64,000 nucleotides of DNA. It comes from Siphonodentalium dalli (Eukaryota > Mollusca > Scaphopoda > Gadilida > Siphonodentaliidae). Shown piece after piece: positions 57,261 through 64,000 of this stretch. The notes below the pieces were generated by a model. It made no database searches, was not told the origin of the DNA, and saw nothing but the letters and a program-made list of their open reading frames with translations. The stretch spans positions 10,815,710-10,879,709 of the forward strand of contig CP136062.1 in the NCBI GenBank assembly GCA_032622095.1. The letters run 5' to 3'. Position numbers and translations under genes: made by a program. Each line of letters opens with the position of its first letter. Within the stretch, counting starts at the first letter, position 1.

Positions 57261-57800
57261 TTGTCGATAATGGGATGATTGGTACACAGCATTGAAGAGT
57301 CGTGTAACATCATCAATTACGATTGGAATAATCGTTTTGAGTAGTTCATTACGGATTCATTATGTTTTAGGAACATGAATTGATTCAGTCTTAAATCATA
57401 TCAAAACATTATATTGTTTCCCTCATTTGTATATATATACCGTTTTTTATTTTATGCCCAAACAATTCTTGAAATTAGCACCATGCACTCGCTCTAGCTC
57501 ACAGCCTCATAAACCGCCCAGCCGCCAGCGCTTGTTAGAGTTAGCGACAGTATCTAGGAAGTAATTACGGAGCCGTGGTTAAGTCGGGAATGAGATTCCC
57601 CAATTGTCTATGTCTGGCTCAGTTCTTATCAATACAGAACTAATTACCATTATTGCAAACTTTTGGTGGTCAAAATAAGATAATAGGTGACCAACAATAT
57701 AGTTCCGACGATATGTAAAACTATATGTATCGGTCCGCAAAGTACCATCCTTGTGGCAGTGCTATATCGCAGTGATAACGTATAGAAGGCGCTGCATTGA
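57261..57800. other. no gene seen
   Basis: Just before the minisatellite, degenerate copies of AGTGATAACGTATAGAAGGC appear at 57760-57800. Nothing coding recognised. Confidence 0.35.
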
Positions 57801-57805
57801 GTTGA

Positions 57806-57872
57806 TAACGTAGAAGGCGCTGCATGCAGTTTGTGATCCTGCATCAAACTCCATGCAGCGCCTTCTACGTTA
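57806..57872. repeat. hairpin at the edge of the minisatellite
   Basis: A perfect 21-bp stem (TAACGTAGAAGGCGCTGCAT plus G, 57806-57826, and its inverse 57852-57872). The pairing continues loosely through AGTTTG/CAAACT. The right arm runs into the first minisatellite unit. Confidence 0.75.
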
Positions 57873-58623
57873 GCACTGCGATCAGCGGAGCGATGGGAGA
57901 TAACCCTTCTACGTTAGCACTGCGATCAGCGGAGCGATGGGAGATAACCCTTCTACGTTAGCACTGCGATCAGCGGAGCGATGGGAGATAACCCTTCTAC
58001 GTTAGCACTGCGATCAGCGGAGCGATGGGAGATAACCCTTCTACGTTAGCACTGCGACCAGCGGAGCGATGGGAGATAACCTTTCTACGTTAGCACTGCG
58101 ACCAGCGGAGCGATGGGAGATAACCCTTCTACGTTAGCACTGCGACCAGCGGAGCGATGGGAGATAACCCTTCTACGTTAGCACTGCGGTCAGCGGAGCG
58201 ATGGGAGATAACCCTTCTACGTTAGCACTGCGACCAGCGGAGCGATGGGAGATAACCCTTCTACGTTAGCACTGCGGTCAGCGGAGCGATGGGAGATAAC
58301 CCTTCTACGTTAGCACTGCGATCAGCGGAGCGATGGGAGATAACCCTTCTACGTTATATAGCACTGCGATCAGCGGAGCGATGGGAGATAACCCTTCTAC
58401 GTTAGCACTGCGGTCAGCGGAGCGATGGGAGATAACCCTTCTACGTTAGCACTGCGGTCAGCGGAGCGATGGGAGATAACCCTTCTACGTTATATAGCAC
58501 TGCGATCAGCGGAGCGATGGGAGATAACCCTTCTACGTTAGCACTGCGATCAGCGGAGCGATGGGAGATAACCCTTCTACGTTAGCACTGCGACCAGCGG
58601 AGCGATGGGATGGGATATAACCC
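57863..58623 (+). repeat. 44-bp minisatellite, 17 units
   Basis: Units start TTCTACGTTAGCACTGCG and contain CAGCGGAGCGATGGGAGATA. Starts fall at 57863 plus multiples of 44, except two units (58347 and 58483) lengthened to 48 by TATA. Units are almost identical apart from two bases read as AT, AC or GT before CAGCGG. The period is not a multiple of three, so it is not coding. Confidence 0.9.
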
Positions 58624-58899
58624 TCCTGGATTTTGGTCCTGCATGTGGGAATTATAACGTGGTCAGGCCTGCATGTTATCGTGGAATTAAATTATCTTAT
58701 TTCGCGCTCGGCGTGTATAATGTTTCGCTGTTTCTTGATATACAAGTACATGGGCCATGGGCGTTTCATTTATAAAATGGGAATTTTTTGACGGATTAAA
58801 AGTCACATTAATTTTGTTAACGATGATAATATATCGTTTAGTTCGTAGGTTTTTCTAGAGTTGACGTTAAACTTCATGATTGGATTTGTTAGAAGAATA
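58624..58899. other. no feature recognised
   Basis: Unique AT-rich spacer between two tandem arrays. Confidence 0.35.
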
Positions 58900-59700
58900 C
58901 TATTTGCAACAATGTTATACAGTATATAGATGTTGCAAACCACCAACATGTTAGGAACAATATCCCAGAGTTTCAAATCTCTACATTTAAAACTGTAGGA
59001 GGAGTTGATTACACCATGAAGGTACCCAATCTCATCCAAAAGGCAAAAATGTTCCAAATTTTCTAAGTCGAAAAAAACCCAAAAATATGGAAAAAATGAT
59101 ATTTTTATTAGCTATATAGATGTTGCAAATCACCAACATGTTTAGGAACAATATCCCATAGTTTAAAATCTCTACATTTAAAACTGTAGGAGGAGTTGAT
59201 TACACCTTGAAGGTACCCAATCTCATCCAAAAGGCAAAATGTTCCAAATTTTCTAAGTCAAACCCCCCCCCCCCCCCGAAAATATGGAAAAATATATATT
59301 TTTTATTAGCTATATAGATTTTGCAAATCACCAACATGTTAGGAACAATATCTCAGAGTTTCATATCTCTACATTTAAAACTGTAGGAGGAGTTGATTAC
59401 ACCATGAAGGTACCCAATCTCATCCAAAAGGCAAAAATATTCCAAATTTTCTAAGTCGAAAACCCCCCCCCCCCCCCCCAAAAAAAAATATGGAAAAAAT
59501 TATATTTTTGATTAGCTATATAGATGTTGCAAATCACCAACATGTTAGGAACAATATCCCAGAGTTTCAAATCTCTACGTTTAAAACTGTAGGAGGAGTT
59601 GATTACACCATGAAGGTACCCAATCTCGGACGCACGGACGAGGGTCATTTCTATAGTCCTCCGACGGAAACGTCGGGGGACAAATACACATTTCAGTGAA
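58900..59700. repeat. four tandem units of about 200 bp with C-tracts
   Basis: Units near 58920, 59110, 59305 and 59510 share ATAGATGTTGCAAATCACCA, GGAACAATATCCCAGAGTTT, CTGTAGGAGGAGTTGATTAC and CACCATGAAGGTACCCAATC. C-runs of 15-19 lie at 59263 and 59462. The end, ATAGTCCTCCGACGGAAACG with GTCGGGGGACAAA, matches 51350-51370. The unit core also occurs inverted in the pearl-like element (3440-3490). Confidence 0.75.
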
Positions 59701-60267
59701 AGAGTTGAGTCCATAGAAGGAGATAATATATATCTTTATGTTATGATATATACATTTAAGCAAGTATAGCACCAATATTTTTCAAGTGCAGACATATACA
59801 GATCTGTTTTTAAAAAACCTAAGAACGACAACTCCTGAACAACCTACGATTGATTACTCTACATCGCACCTTCTGCGTCAAGCGCAAGTTCCGTAATTAC
59901 TTCCTAATTTTGTCCAGGACATGTTAATGATGCTTAGAATCTCTTCCCGCACTATATATACTTTCTACAACAACGTTTCAAGGAAACTCGTTTTGAAGGC
60001 ACCTTAGTTAACGATCACTGCTCTTCACAAACAAACATGAGAAACATCTGGTAGGCTACGTGTTACAAATATTTCCCATAAAAGTGTTTTAAAAGATAAA
60101 TTTTCCATCAAAATGTAACTATGTTCTAAAATATAGCCACATAAACTGTCCCAATTCATTTCCTACTATATGTAATTATTATTTTACCCCCCCCCCCCCC
60201 AATCTATCGAAGAAGTTCAGTGAACAGATACACCAGGAAATGTATATATACAGGGGTATGTGGGGGT
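59701..60267. other. no gene seen
   Basis: AT-rich; a C-run lies at about 60187-60200. Nothing recognised. Confidence 0.35.
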
Positions 60268-60276
60268 ACCACTGAC

Positions 60277-60753
60277 GCTGAAATGGTCACTGTCACCCCC
60301 TTTCGTTCAGTTGGGTACCCAGCTTTTTAAAATTTACAGTTGGGTACCCAGCTTTTATAAAATTTACAGTTGGGTACCCAGCTTTATGAAATCTTACACA
60401 GAACGTGATTTATTCGTTATTTGCTTGCCGTTTTTTTTCTCCAAATGAACCTGTTAAGTTTACGATGCTTGAAATATATTAACAGCGGAAAAGAATTGTA
60501 GATCCTGCAGATCGACTGCTGTACTGAAGTGTTCCCCTATCGTATTGCGATAATTGCCAACCAACCCCTGGAGCACGGAAAAGCTACAAACGTTGTCGAC
60601 CATGTTGAATTAAAGGTCACGTGTAACATTGGCGAGATTTCATAAAGCTGGGTACCCAACTGTAAATTTTTCTAAAAGCTGGGTACCCAACTGTAAATTT
60701 GAAAAAGCTGGGTACCCAACTGAACGAAAGGGGGTGACAGTGACCATTTCAGC
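60277..60753. mobile_element. foldback element with 9-bp TSD (Mutator-type candidate)
   Basis: Flanked by ACCACTGAC on both sides (60268-60276 and 60754-60762). Ends GCTGAAATGGTCACTGTCAC and its inverse. Each arm of about 125 bp holds three direct repeats of GTTGGGTACCCAGCTTTT spaced about 25 bp, inverted in the other arm. The centre of about 240 bp is unique. A 9-bp TSD with long TIRs fits Mutator-like elements. No transposase. Confidence 0.75.
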
Positions 60754-60784
60754 ACCACTGACCAGATGTCTCGTGCTTTTGGAA

Positions 60785-61124
60785 ATACTAATGCTGAAGG
60801 GGTCACTCTCGCCAAAACAAGTGCTGAAGGGTGCACAGGTTTTGGAAATGTGCTGAAGGGTACACAGGGATTGTGATCGGCACTAATGCAGTTACTTTAA
60901 CTGTGTTCCTGAAAGTCTGGCTTTCATCAGCAGCTCGTTTTCTGCGCATTTAAATTGTCCTTGGAACATATACCGTACATGTACAATTATTCTCTTTATA
61001 CAGAAATAATGACAGACGTGAAAACTAAGTCATTTCGAACAAGATTTCAAACCCTGTGTATACCGTACATGTGAACCCTTCAGCACATTTTCAAAACCTG
61101 CTACCCTTCAGCACTGTTTTGGTC
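60785..61124. repeat. second foldback, GCTGAAGGG arms
   Basis: 60810-60866 (AAAACAAGTGCTGAAGGGTG, GTGCTGAAGGGTACACAG) recurs inverted at 61070-61124 (GTGAACCCTTCAGCACATTT, CCCTTCAGCACTGTTTTGG). It shares GCTGAA with the tip of the neighbouring foldback. Confidence 0.55.
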
Positions 61125-61127
61125 AAA

Positions 61128-61770
61128 TAGATTCGTATCACATATTTTGTTGTGTTTGTTGAAATATCTATAGCATTTAAAATCTAAACTGACACAGGGC
61201 GCAGTCCCTTGGAATCACTTATTATAAAATTGAATAGTCAATCTTATTAATTTACCAAAATTAATGAAACAACTAAACATTATAGTTTATACCTTTCAAA
61301 TATATAAATTTATATGGTTAATGTTTTGTTGGTAAATTTAATTCATAAAAAAGGAATTATAATTAGTTACATGTACATTTAATTCAGTTTATAATCAGTG
61401 ATTCCTAGTACTGTGATTAGGGCTGTCAATGGAGGGCGGTTTATAATTCCTATAGTACCAGCTGAGACCAGGGCTGTTAAAGAATGGAGGGGGTATAATT
61501 CCCTTTGTACTGAGACCAGTGCTTCCAAAGGAGGGAGGTTTATATAATACCGATATTACTGAGGCTGCAGGGGGCATGTTACTACGTTTTCAGACACGAG
61601 AGTCGCAAAAACAATGACAGACGACAGCTGGATAGCAATAATGTTCATTCACTATTACACTAAGCAGTTATATCAACTTTGAGACGAAAATCATTCATTA
61701 AAATGTACTTTTATGTCTGACCATGAACTAGAAATTTAGGCAGTTATCGAATTTCGCGTGATTGACTGGT
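61128..61770. repeat. direct duplication, copy 2, 3' of the C/EBP gene
   Basis: Matches 56505-57260 with indels. It contains a shorter version of the GGGCTGTCAATGGAGG tandem array (61412-61580). Its right edge lies about 370 bp beyond the C/EBP stop codon, so part may be transcribed as 3' UTR. Confidence 0.65.
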
Positions 61771-62138
61771 CATTGTTTTTGTTCACCGAAAAGTTGAAAT
61801 CGTAGTAACCTGCCCCTTCCGGCAGTACTGAGACCAGAACTGTTAATGGAGGGTGTGGTGAAACTGACAATTTTCTCAATATATGATTTTCTATTTTAAA
61901 TTTTCTCATAATTTCATCTAACACATTTTGAATCTCATGACAAACATTTCTATCTACTAGACATAAAGTTAATATATGAAAGTCGTCTGAACACCCGCTG
62001 TATGATGTTGAAACGTCAATATGAGATGGTCTCCACGTATAAGCACTACACAATGGTCTATTTCCCAGTCCTGGCTGAACATGTCTCATTTTCTGTTCAT
62101 TGTTCAGTCTCTTCTGAAAACATCCTTGACAACTGTCC

Positions 62139-62888
62139 TCACTTCCCAACCAACTTGTGGAGTTTAACTGGAACTGAAACTCCAACATTTATGAATAAGC
62201 TTTTCAGAACAGTGAGTTCCTTCGTCAAAAGTTCAACCTTTTTCTGCAACTGTTCGTTTTCATCGGCCAGAATCGTGACTCTGCTCTCAGTTTCTTTCTG
62301 TTTTATTTTCGCTTTGTCTCGACTTTTCCGGACAGCTTCGTTGTTCCGGCTTCTCTTATCTACGTATTCTTCAGTTCCTTTCTCCACGTGTCTCTTTCTC
62401 GACTGTTTTCCGCTTGTCTTTCTCTCCCGACCGACGGCCGTCTGCGTTAGATGCGGAATGTTTTCTTGTTCGGACGTTGACACTTCGGCGCTTGATATAG
62501 GAGTGTCCGGGACGTTTGAAAACGCACAGGATAGTCCAAGTTGTGCTAAATCCTCGTCTTTTATAGTCGCGGTTGGCACCACAGCACAATCCGACTCGTT
62601 CAAATCGACAAAACTTGCTTTCGGCATTTGTGACTGTCCGTCTGATGCAATACTGAATTGAATATAATCATCTGTGAAGATAGATTCCGTACCGTTTACG
62701 GTGGCGGATTCGTCCGTTAGAACATACTGACTTGTAATTCCTGTCGTTGTCAGTAATGCGTTCAAATCTATCGAATTTTCAAGTTCAGGTAACAAATTCC
62801 AACTTCCTCCGAAGAGTTCGCTAGATTCTTCCTTCTTTTCGTCCGCTAGTTCATATAGTGAATCCATTGCTAGTGAATGCGTTTCCAT
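62139..62888 (-). CDS. C/EBP-family bZIP transcription factor
   Basis: A 249-codon intronless frame from ATG. The C-terminus is a C/EBP bZIP: HVEKGTEEYV, then basic-region signature RNNEAVRKSRDKAK (about residues 181-194), then a leucine zipper with Leu at 207, 214, 221 and 228 and LLTKELTVLKSLF, after which the protein ends within 20 residues, as C/EBPs do. The N-terminus has an acidic, hydrophobic block (LYELADEKKE to SIDLNALL, residues 11-46) resembling an activation domain. Nuclear, DNA-binding as a dimer to ATTGCGCAAT-type sites. Odd: the residue after RNN is Glu, where C/EBPs usually have a hydrophobic residue; and the frame stays open for 44 codons upstream without ATG, so the N-terminus may be longer. 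A lone CDS exon is normal for this family. Confidence 0.93.
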   Translation of the reverse strand: METHSLAMDSLYELADEKKEESSELFGGSWNLLPELENSIDLNALLTTTGITSQYVLTDESATVNGTESIFTDDYIQFSIASDGQSQMPKASFVDLNESDCAVVPTATIKDEDLAQLGLSCAFSNVPDTPISSAEVSTSEQENIPHLTQTAVGRERKTSGKQSRKRHVEKGTEEYVDKRSRNNEAVRKSRDKAKIKQKETESRVTILADENEQLQKKVELLTKELTVLKSLFINVGVSVPVKLHKLVGK

Positions 62889-63020
62889 TGGTAATATCGA
62901 ATTTACGTTGAGACATTCTGGTACTAACTCGTCACCTAGACTTAATGTGGGTAAATCCGTCTTTATTAGTGGATTGTCTCCAGTGGGAAAAATCTCTTTT
63001 TCGCACTTTATAAAACACAG
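62889..63020 (-). other. in-frame upstream extension of the C/EBP frame
   Basis: 44 codons continue upstream of the chosen ATG to a TAA at 63021-63023, with no ATG. From EIFPTGDNPLIKTDLPTLSL onward they look like coding sequence (acidic, Leu/Pro-rich, similar in style to the N-terminal activation region). Either an upstream exon joins here (CTAATAAC could be a branch point, with AG at 63008-63009 or further in), or a non-AUG start is used, or this is 5' UTR with a chance open frame. Confidence 0.4.
63003..63012 (-). promoter_or_regulatory. alternative TATA-like box near the C/EBP frame
   Basis: Minus strand TTTTATAAAG, about 115 bp before the ATG. If used, transcripts would lack both upstream ORFs and use the ATG at 62888. 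It overlaps the open extension, so it may instead be chance. Confidence 0.25.
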
Positions 63021-63043
63021 TTATTAGCTTCAGCTTTTAGAAT

Positions 63044-63097
63044 CTAAGTGGAAGAAACGTAAATAGCACGTTCCTTAAATTGCTTATCGGCGCGCAT
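63044..63097 (-). CDS. possible upstream ORF 2 of the C/EBP transcript
   Basis: ATGCGCGCCGATAAGC opens a 17-codon frame ending at TAG, 155 bp before the main ATG. Translation of vertebrate C/EBP-alpha and -beta is controlled by short upstream ORFs; equivalence here is inference and depends on where transcription starts. Confidence 0.3.
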   Translation of the reverse strand: MRADKQFKERAIYVSST

Positions 63098-63165
63098 TAA
63101 TTAAAAATAACACATTTCTATAAAGCCGGTTATCTTGTTCTAACCCGTAAGTTTTATCGAGGAAA

Positions 63166-63210
63166 CTATTCCAATATTTTGTGAATATAAATAGGCCAAT
63201 ATAAATTCAT
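63166..63210 (-). CDS. possible upstream ORF 1 of the C/EBP transcript
   Basis: ATGAATTTATATTGG opens a 14-codon frame ending TAG. It would be in the leader only if the TATA-like box at 63304-63313 is used. Confidence 0.25.
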   Translation of the reverse strand: MNLYWPIYIHKILE

Positions 63211-63303
63211 ACCAAAGATGCGTGTAGATGTTAAAGTAATGGGCTATTTGTGTAATTAATCGGGGTATTATTTTTCACCGTTTTTCTTCCGCGTACATTC
63301 CAT

Positions 63304-63313
63304 TCTATATAAA
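63304..63313 (-). promoter_or_regulatory. TATA-like box of the C/EBP gene
   Basis: Minus strand CTTTATATAG, about 415 bp before the ATG, with the CRE-like and CCAAT elements just upstream at normal promoter spacing. Confidence 0.45.
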
Positions 63314-63318
63314 GCAGG

Positions 63319-63326
63319 TGATGTCA
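63319..63326 (-). promoter_or_regulatory. CRE-like site
   Basis: TGATGTCA (TGACATCA on the minus strand), one base from the palindromic CRE TGACGTCA, 6 bp upstream of the TATA-like box. CREB/ATF control of C/EBP is established in Aplysia neurons; application here is inference. Confidence 0.45.
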
Positions 63327-63340
63327 TGTTGAAAGAATAC

Positions 63341-63348
63341 GATTGGTT
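63341..63348 (-). promoter_or_regulatory. CCAAT box
   Basis: Minus strand AACCAATC, about 30 bp upstream of the TATA-like box. Confidence 0.45.
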
Positions 63349-63411
63349 TAAAAGCTATCTAAAAATAAAGATGACGATACCCAAGAGGCGCACATCCATG
63401 GCGACACAAAA

Positions 63412-63417
63412 CACGTG
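63412..63417. promoter_or_regulatory. E-box CACGTG
   Basis: Palindromic CACGTG, 6 bp from the C/EBP site. Confidence 0.35.
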
Positions 63418-63422
63418 AAAGT

Positions 63423-63432
63423 ATTGCGCAAT
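63423..63432. promoter_or_regulatory. perfect palindromic C/EBP binding site
   Basis: ATTGCGCAAT, the consensus palindrome of C/EBP dimers, 535 bp upstream of the C/EBP ATG and 110 bp upstream of the TATA-like box. Suggests autoregulation or cross-regulation by another C/EBP. Confidence 0.55.
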
Positions 63433-64000
63433 TCCATGAATTTAAAATCAATCAATGATCATTTATTCGCCAAATAATATTCATAAATCTCACTCTATTA
63501 TAATTTTTTCTGGGTTAACTTTTGATATTTTTTTTTATCGATAAACATATTTTCTATTTTTACCAATCAATTGACAGCGCACGCTTTCAGAAGTTCTTTG
63601 TGGATTTCCCCAAATTCTATTGGCGGAATCTCAAAGTTGCATCACGGCTCTATTTACATATTTATTTACAAACATATTTCCCCTTTCGTTGTCGGACATT
63701 TTGGTAAGGTTTTGTTATGTATTTATCATAATGATTGTTTCGACCACGGCATCTGTATCAGTTTATTGAAGTGTTGTTAGTGGTCGATAGAACACACTGC
63801 AGCCAAGGGTTATCAGGTTATATTATTTATAAGTTATAACTTTGAGCTGTATTCAGGGCTCCTGATCTTCAAACATAAGTTCATAAACGTAAAAATGAAC
63901 GTTTTTTATCATTATGATTATCACGAATATCAGGTCAGGCACATCATGAATTCCACTATTAAAGGTACGGTTGGCTTTGGCGGTGGGTATCTTGTGAAAA
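63433..64000. other. no gene seen; TTAAAGG tip at the end
   Basis: AT-rich upstream DNA. The last 40 bp begin ATTAAAGGTACGGTTGG, which looks like the tip of another TTAAAGG-type MITE cut by the window edge. Confidence 0.3.

Noticed and set aside
57863-58623. CRISPR array
   Set aside because: Regular 44-bp units but no variable spacers; the whole period is conserved, so it is a minisatellite.
61736-62188. 150-codon minus-strand frame overlapping the C/EBP end
   Set aside because: Out of frame with C/EBP, partly in repeat DNA (61737-61770), and resembles no protein. Most likely chance in the 3' UTR.
62002-62661. 219-codon frame on the plus strand
   Set aside because: Antisense shadow of the C/EBP coding sequence; Ser/Phe/Cys-rich composition mirrors the acidic and Lys-rich codons on the other strand.
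63306-63314. Plus-strand TATA box for a divergent gene
   Set aside because: TATATAAAG also reads forward, but no coding exon was seen to the right up to the window end.

Overview
This is a eukaryotic, repeat-dominated window. It is most likely from a mollusc, perhaps a gastropod, although no single feature fixes the species. Pointers are an intact intronless C/EBP-family bZIP gene (62139-62888, minus strand), a tandem-repeat element at 2698-3725 of the general layout of the 'pearl' elements of bivalves, and many small TIR and foldback elements. No prokaryotic gene organisation, rRNA or intact tRNA gene was seen. Gene density is very low: one confident gene, one probable two-exon gene, and a few coding scraps and retroelement remnants. 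All similarities were judged by eye, so repeat boundaries carry an uncertainty of roughly 5-30 bp unless a target-site duplication is given.

Layout. 1-6.6 kb: TTAA-type MITE, pearl-like element, and a TIR element carrying two long hairpins. 6.6-8.5 kb: three Helitron-like units head to tail, each filled with a 122-bp minisatellite. 8.7-9.8 kb: tRNA-like SINE head, foldback hairpins and the left half of a MITE. 9.83-28.06 kb: an interval bounded by inverted arrays of short GT/AC palindromes and by the two complementary halves of one MITE, so possibly a single 18-kb insertion. It contains foldbacks, a gag pseudogene (20.9-21.8 kb), an integrase fragment (24.0-24.4 kb) and several MITEs. 28.6-54.4 kb: a mosaic whose outer arms (29.5-31.3 and 52.3-54.4 kb) are inverted copies. 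Inside lie three copies of a non-coding or nearly non-coding TIR element ('element E'), two of them head to head at 34.26 kb, and a two-exon gene with a ZAD-like N-terminus (42385-46100). 54.5-62 kb: a hAT-type element with an 8-bp TSD, a 44-bp minisatellite, a foldback with a 9-bp TSD, and a direct duplication of the DNA 3' of the C/EBP gene. 62.1-63.4 kb: the C/EBP gene and its upstream region.

The best biological story is the C/EBP locus. Upstream of the gene, in order toward it, lie a perfect palindromic C/EBP site, an E-box, a CCAAT box, a CRE-like site and a TATA-like box, which suggests an inducible and possibly self-regulated promoter. The most unusual DNA is a set of structured elements: a three-way-junction palindrome with two identical GCA triloops (53288-53358), a full-length foldback element with arrays of palindromic sites and recognisable empty sites (39165-39959), and a hairpin module shared by otherwise different TIR elements.
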